In this document: piece by piece, positions 60,470-64,000 of the stretch | Position numbering within the stretch: position 1 is the stretch's first letter | How the letters are laid out: every line of letters starts with the position of its first letter | From: Brevundimonas sp. LM2 | GTDB lineage: Bacteria; Pseudomonadota; Alphaproteobacteria; Caulobacterales; Caulobacteraceae | Assembly (NCBI RefSeq): GCF_002002865.1 | Contig: NZ_CP019508.1 | Coordinates: forward strand, 1,270,501 to 1,334,500 | DNA: 64,000 nt | Direction of reading: 5' to 3' | The notes under the pieces: model-generated | The model's database searches: none | The model's input: the letters and a program-made list of their open reading frames with translations, nothing else | What the model was told of the DNA's origin: nothing | Translations under genes and position numbers: made by a program

Positions 60470-61507
60470 TTGAGCTTGCCGGCAAGTGTCTTCCGCAAAT
60501 GCGTCCGGCTCGTCGCCCAGTTGCGCCATATGCCTGATCGCGTTTCCGCCTTGGAGCGTGCGGTCCGGGAGATTACGGAGATTCAAAAGGCGCACCGTCT
60601 GGTTCTCGACCAGGCCAACCGCCCTGACACTGCGCTCTGGCTGGCTCAGCCGCCCCTTCTAGCGAGCGGCGGGCCGGGAGTCGGGGTGTTCGCCGAGGGC
60701 GCCCTGTGCCGGCAGCAGAGCTTCGAACAGCCCTATTTCTCATATTGGGCGATGCGTTTGAACGAGGGCCTGCGGTATCACCGCAAGCTTTGGGAATTCG
60801 TCTTCATCGCGCAGGCGCTCTGGGAGAGGGGCCTTTGCTCACCCGGGCGTCGCGGCTTGGGGTTCGGAGTGGGTCGAGAGCGGCTGACGGCCCTGTTCGC
60901 CTCGATGGGTGTTGCGGTGACCGCGACAGATCTGGCCAGTGATGGCCGGGTCGAGGCGGGCTGGGAGGCCACGCGCCAGCACGCAGGCGGCAAGGACGGT
61001 TTGCGCTATCCCGACGTCTGCCCTGATGATGTGTTCGACCGCAACGTGGAGTATCGGCCCTGTGACATGAACGCCGTGGCGGCCGATCTCGTCGGCTACG
61101 ATTTCTGCTGGTCCGCCTGCGCGCTCGAGCACCTGGGGTCGATCGAAAAGGGCTTGGCCTTTATCGAACGGTCGCTCGACTGCCTGGTCCCCGGCGGCTG
61201 GGCGGTCCACACGACCGAGTTCAACGTCTCGTCCAACGATGCCACGGTCGATCATGAGGGCACGGTCCTGTTCCGGCGACGGGACATCGAGGCCTTGACG
61301 GAACGGCTGCAACGTCAAGGCCACACCGTGCTGAAGATCGACTGGTCGTCCGGGGATCAGCCCCTTGATCAATACCTCGACCTGCCGCCCTATCGCGATG
61401 ATCCACACCTCAAGGTCTCGATCGCGGGCTATGCGACGACTTCGATCGGGCTCATCGTGCGAAAGGGCATGAGGCCTGCGCTCGACGCCCCCACCGTCGC
61501 ATCATGA
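60470..61507 (+). CDS. SAM-dependent methyltransferase-like protein
   Basis: A 345-residue protein. GLGFGVGRERLTALFASMGV followed by VTATDLAS is a class I SAM-binding fold, and FCWSACALEHLGSIEKGLAF and GGWAVHTTEFNVSS are post-fold motifs seen in glycan or lipid methyltransferases. The first codon is TTG at 60470; an ATG at 60530 gives a shorter form, and neither has a strong ribosome site. It lies between two related M28 peptidase genes without obvious link to them. The target is unknown. Confidence 0.7.
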   Translation: MSLPASVFRKCVRLVAQLRHMPDRVSALERAVREITEIQKAHRLVLDQANRPDTALWLAQPPLLASGGPGVGVFAEGALCRQQSFEQPYFSYWAMRLNEGLRYHRKLWEFVFIAQALWERGLCSPGRRGLGFGVGRERLTALFASMGVAVTATDLASDGRVEAGWEATRQHAGGKDGLRYPDVCPDDVFDRNVEYRPCDMNAVAADLVGYDFCWSACALEHLGSIEKGLAFIERSLDCLVPGGWAVHTTEFNVSSNDATVDHEGTVLFRRRDIEALTERLQRQGHTVLKIDWSSGDQPLDQYLDLPPYRDDPHLKVSIAGYATTSIGLIVRKGMRPALDAPTVAS

Positions 61508-61573
61508 CAAAATCGTAAGGCGCACGCCGGCCTGTCCGCTTCTAGAGTGCAGCTCAAAAATCGGAGAGAAGTC

Positions 61574-63211
61574 ATGATCATGCGTGGATTGCTCGGCGGC
61601 GTGGCCGCTGCGGCCGTGATGCTTTCGGCGGGCCTGGCCTCCGCCCAGGACTTCTCGGCCGAACGGATTTCGCAGGATATCCGCCACATTTCCTCGGACG
61701 ACTTCATGGGCCGTTATCCGGGGACTGAGGGCGAGCGCATGACGCTGGCCTGGCTGCAGCAGCAGTATGAGGCGATCGGGCTGGAGCCCGGCGGTCCGGA
61801 CGGCCAGTGGCTGCAGCCGGTCACGCTGCAGCGCTACACCCCGGTCGAGGGCGCGGCCAAGGTCAGCTGGACGGGACCCGACGGCACGGTGCATCCGATG
61901 ACGGTCGGCACCGACATCCTGGTGCGCGCTGCGACCAACGACGGCAAGGCCGACATCCGCAACGCCCCCCTGGTGTTCGCCGGCTACGGGATCAATGCGC
62001 CGGAGCGCGGCTGGGACGACTGGGGCGACATCGACGTCAAGGGCAAGGTCGTGGTCGTCCTGGCGGGCGAGCCCATCGAGGAGGCCGTGACGGCGCGGTT
62101 CGACGGCGCCTATCCGACCGCCTATTCAAACGGCTGGTACAAGGCCGACGAGGCCTTCCGCCGCGGGGCCGTGGGCGTCATCACCCTGATCACCGACCCG
62201 GCGATGCTGGAGCGGACGATGAGCGCGGGCCTGCGCCAGCGCACGCTGACGCCGGGCGCGGCGGACCTGGAGTTCACGGGCAGCCTGGGCCATGCGGCGG
62301 CGATGCCGTGGGCGATGGCCGCCGGGGTCACCCCCGCCACCATGGCCGCGACCGGTTCGGGGACGTTCAAGGCGATCGACCTCGGCCTGACCCTGTCGGT
62401 CGCCGCCGAGGAGACCATCGACACCCTGGTCACCCACAACCTGCTGGCGCGCATTCCCGGCACGTCCCATCCGGACGAGACGATCATCTATTCGGCGCAC
62501 TGGGACCACGTCGGCGTGGGCGAGAATCACGTCGGCCCCGTCTCGACCACCGATGACAACATCTTCAACGGGGCCTGGGACAATGCCTCGGGCACGATCG
62601 GCGTGCTGGAAATGGCGCGCCAGATGGCCGCCGCGCCCCGGCCCGACCGTTCGATCGTCTTCGCCCATATGGCGGCCGAGGAGATGGGTCTGCTGGGCTC
62701 CTACGGCTATGCGGCTGATCCGGTCTATCCGCTGGAGACGACGGTCGCCGACATCAACATCGATATGCTGCCCCTGTCCGGCCCGACCCGCGACGTCGCC
62801 ATCTTCGGCAAGGGTCAGAACACGCTGGAGGACAATCTGGCGGTGCTGGCCGCCGAGGAAGGCCGGGTCGTCACGGACGATCGCCAGCCGGAGCAGGGCT
62901 TCTACACCCGGTCAGACCACTTCCCCTTCGTGCGCATGGGCGTGCCGGCGCTGATGACCTGGCACGGCGTCGACTGGGACGAAGGTGGCATCGAGGCCGG
63001 TCAGGCCGCCTGGACCGCCAAGTTCGGCGCCGACTATCATCAGCCGTCGGACGAATGGTCGGCCGACTGGGATCTGCGCTCGGCGGTCGAGAACCTGACC
63101 CTGCTCTACAAACTGGGTCTGCAGCTGGCCAACAGCGAGGAATGGCCGACCTGGAAGCCCACCTCGGAGTTCGGGGCCATCCGCGCCCAGAGCGACGCCG
63201 CGCGCCAGTAG
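61574..63211 (+). CDS. Secreted M28 metallopeptidase 2
   Basis: A 545-residue paralogue of the peptidase at 58718, with a signal peptide to about ASAQD. Both share the order of PA-type insert and M28 domain. Zinc motifs are YSAHWDHVGVG, FNGAWDNASGT, AHMAAEEMGLLGS, INIDMLP and SDHFPFVRMGVPA. The start at 61574 has GGAGAGAAG upstream; ATG 61580 is an alternative. Both proteins end with the same EWPTWK/DWPQWK-type and FG/FATVRAQ-type tail, a sign of duplication. Confidence 0.93.
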   Translation: MIMRGLLGGVAAAAVMLSAGLASAQDFSAERISQDIRHISSDDFMGRYPGTEGERMTLAWLQQQYEAIGLEPGGPDGQWLQPVTLQRYTPVEGAAKVSWTGPDGTVHPMTVGTDILVRAATNDGKADIRNAPLVFAGYGINAPERGWDDWGDIDVKGKVVVVLAGEPIEEAVTARFDGAYPTAYSNGWYKADEAFRRGAVGVITLITDPAMLERTMSAGLRQRTLTPGAADLEFTGSLGHAAAMPWAMAAGVTPATMAATGSGTFKAIDLGLTLSVAAEETIDTLVTHNLLARIPGTSHPDETIIYSAHWDHVGVGENHVGPVSTTDDNIFNGAWDNASGTIGVLEMARQMAAAPRPDRSIVFAHMAAEEMGLLGSYGYAADPVYPLETTVADINIDMLPLSGPTRDVAIFGKGQNTLEDNLAVLAAEEGRVVTDDRQPEQGFYTRSDHFPFVRMGVPALMTWHGVDWDEGGIEAGQAAWTAKFGADYHQPSDEWSADWDLRSAVENLTLLYKLGLQLANSEEWPTWKPTSEFGAIRAQSDAARQ

Positions 63212-63256
63212 TCCAGCGCATGTGAACCTCGGCCGTGGCCGGAGCGTTCAGGGCGG

Positions 63257-63751
63257 ATGATCCGTCTCCTGCTCGTCTCCGGCCTCGCCCTGGCCGCTCT
63301 GTCCGCCTGCGACCAGGCCCGCACCGTCAATCCACCGACAGAGCCGGCGCAGGGCATTCCGATCGACGATGCGGTGCCTCAAGGGACCCCGGGCACCCTG
63401 ACCCTGCCCGGGCGGGGCCCGGTCAGTTTCGTCGGCCGATGGGCGTCGGACGTGTCCTGGTGCGCCGCGCCGCAGGGCGAGCGCCGCCCGATCGAGATCA
63501 CCCCGCTACGCTTCGAAGGCTATGAGAACAGCTGTGCCATCGCGGCCGTGGAAGAGGTTACCGACGGCTATGTCGCAACCCTGGACTGCGCCGCCGAAGG
63601 GGCCACCCGGCGCGAGCGGGTCAAGATGTCCGTGTCGACCGACACCCTGACGATGCGGTGGCTGGACCGCGCCGGCCCGGCCACGGTGCTGCACCAGTGC
63701 ACGACACTGGGCGACACGGCGACGGCCCCGGCGACACTGCCGATCGGCTAG
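63257..63751 (+). CDS. Small predicted lipoprotein
   Basis: A 164-residue protein with signal peptide MIRLLLVSGLALAALSAC, where LSAC is the lipobox. The mature part has several Cys residues and the segments FVGRWASDVSWCAAPQGERR, PIEITPLRFEGYENSC and TMRWLDRAGPATVLHQC, likely a small beta-rich domain. I do not recognise the family. It follows the second peptidase by 45 bases. Confidence 0.72.
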   Translation: MIRLLLVSGLALAALSACDQARTVNPPTEPAQGIPIDDAVPQGTPGTLTLPGRGPVSFVGRWASDVSWCAAPQGERRPIEITPLRFEGYENSCAIAAVEEVTDGYVATLDCAAEGATRRERVKMSVSTDTLTMRWLDRAGPATVLHQCTTLGDTATAPATLPIG

Positions 63752-63824
63752 GGCGCGCGCGCGGGTCCGCTTACCGCGCTACTGCCGTTGTCTGGTTCCG
63801 ACCCGATGGCGGACCGTCGCAGGG

Positions 63825-63975
63825 TCTCCTCCCCGTCGCGAAGCGATGGGGAGGTGGCACGGCGCGCTTGCGCCGTGACGGAGGGGTTCTTCACCTCAGA
63901 TACGGTGCTCCCTTAAGAACCCCTCCACCGCTTCGCGGTCCCCCTCCCCATCGCCAAGCGGCGACGGGGAGGAGA
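63825..63975. repeat. Compound palindromic intergenic repeat
   Basis: Outer arms TCTCCTCCCCGTCGC...GCGATGGGGAGG (63825-63854) and their imperfect complement (63943-63975) enclose a pair of inner arms, GAGGGGTTCTT (63881-63891) and AAGAACCCCTC (63915-63925). Small hairpins lie at 63858-63877 (CACGGCGC/GCGCCGTG) and 63927-63939. No gene is seen from 63752 to 64000. Similar G/C-rich dyads are scattered through related genomes. Confidence 0.75.
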
Positions 63976-64000
63976 CGCTCCCTCCGCTGTCCCGGCCCTA

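Overview
This 64 kb window is high-GC chromosomal DNA from an alphaproteobacterium, most likely a Brevundimonas-like member of the Caulobacterales. That guess rests on the gene content (large TonB-dependent receptors beside polysaccharide hydrolases, a compact petABC operon, duplicated secreted M28 peptidases), on the many 4-base ATGA start/stop overlaps, and on the LacI-type operator TGGTAGCGCTATCA. No tRNA, rRNA, CRISPR array, insertion sequence or prophage was recognised.

Layout. (1) 1-2387: a truncated Sel1-repeat gene and a secreted beta-helix protein. (2) 2516-6396: a 50-codon ORF coupled by ATGA to a 1243-aa fusion of a GH1-like hydrolase, a glycosyltransferase and UDP-galactopyranose mutase. 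(3) 6476-26294: a glucuronoxylan locus with a TonB receptor, GH43, GH115, GH67 and GH10 enzymes, an acetylesterase, two MFS transporters, and the manD-exuT-uxaC-uxuB operon. Three copies of one operator tie it together. Acetylated glucuronoxylan fragments would be imported, deacetylated, stripped of (methyl)glucuronic acid and cut to xylose, and the uronate would be taken through fructuronate and mannonate to 2-keto-3-deoxygluconate. The regulator, the KDG kinase/aldolase and the xylose genes are not here.

(4) 26319-33093: a second catabolic module with a DUF5690-type transporter, a PhnZ-like HD oxygenase, a PA14-tailed phosphodiesterase, a GntR/UTRA regulator and a Tat-exported phospholipase C. 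Two strong and one weak PhnF-like operators (TGGTCT..ACCA) mark a probable regulon for phosphonate or phospholipid head-group scavenging. (5) 33147-41357: a DeoR regulator and a TonB receptor diverge from a leader holding two 28-bp repeats. Beyond a terminator come four tightly packed genes: sulfotransferase, AspH-type oxygenase, TPR-sulfotransferase, AspH-type oxygenase. This is the best candidate here for an undescribed modification system.

(6) 41452-54955: mostly housekeeping and small accessory genes: a lipoprotein, kbl-barstar-tdh (the TDH lacks its structural-zinc cysteines), topoisomerase IB, rlmJ, a minimal nucleotidyltransferase/HEPN pair, hemF, a DUF808 protein, a dipeptidase, a BLUF photoreceptor, tspO and trmL. 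(7) 55152-57915: the bc1 operon petABC and its terminator. (8) 58029-63751: a secreted protein with an 11-unit Ala-Gln hexamer repeat, two paralogous M28 peptidases around a methyltransferase, and a lipoprotein. The window ends in a compound palindromic intergenic repeat.
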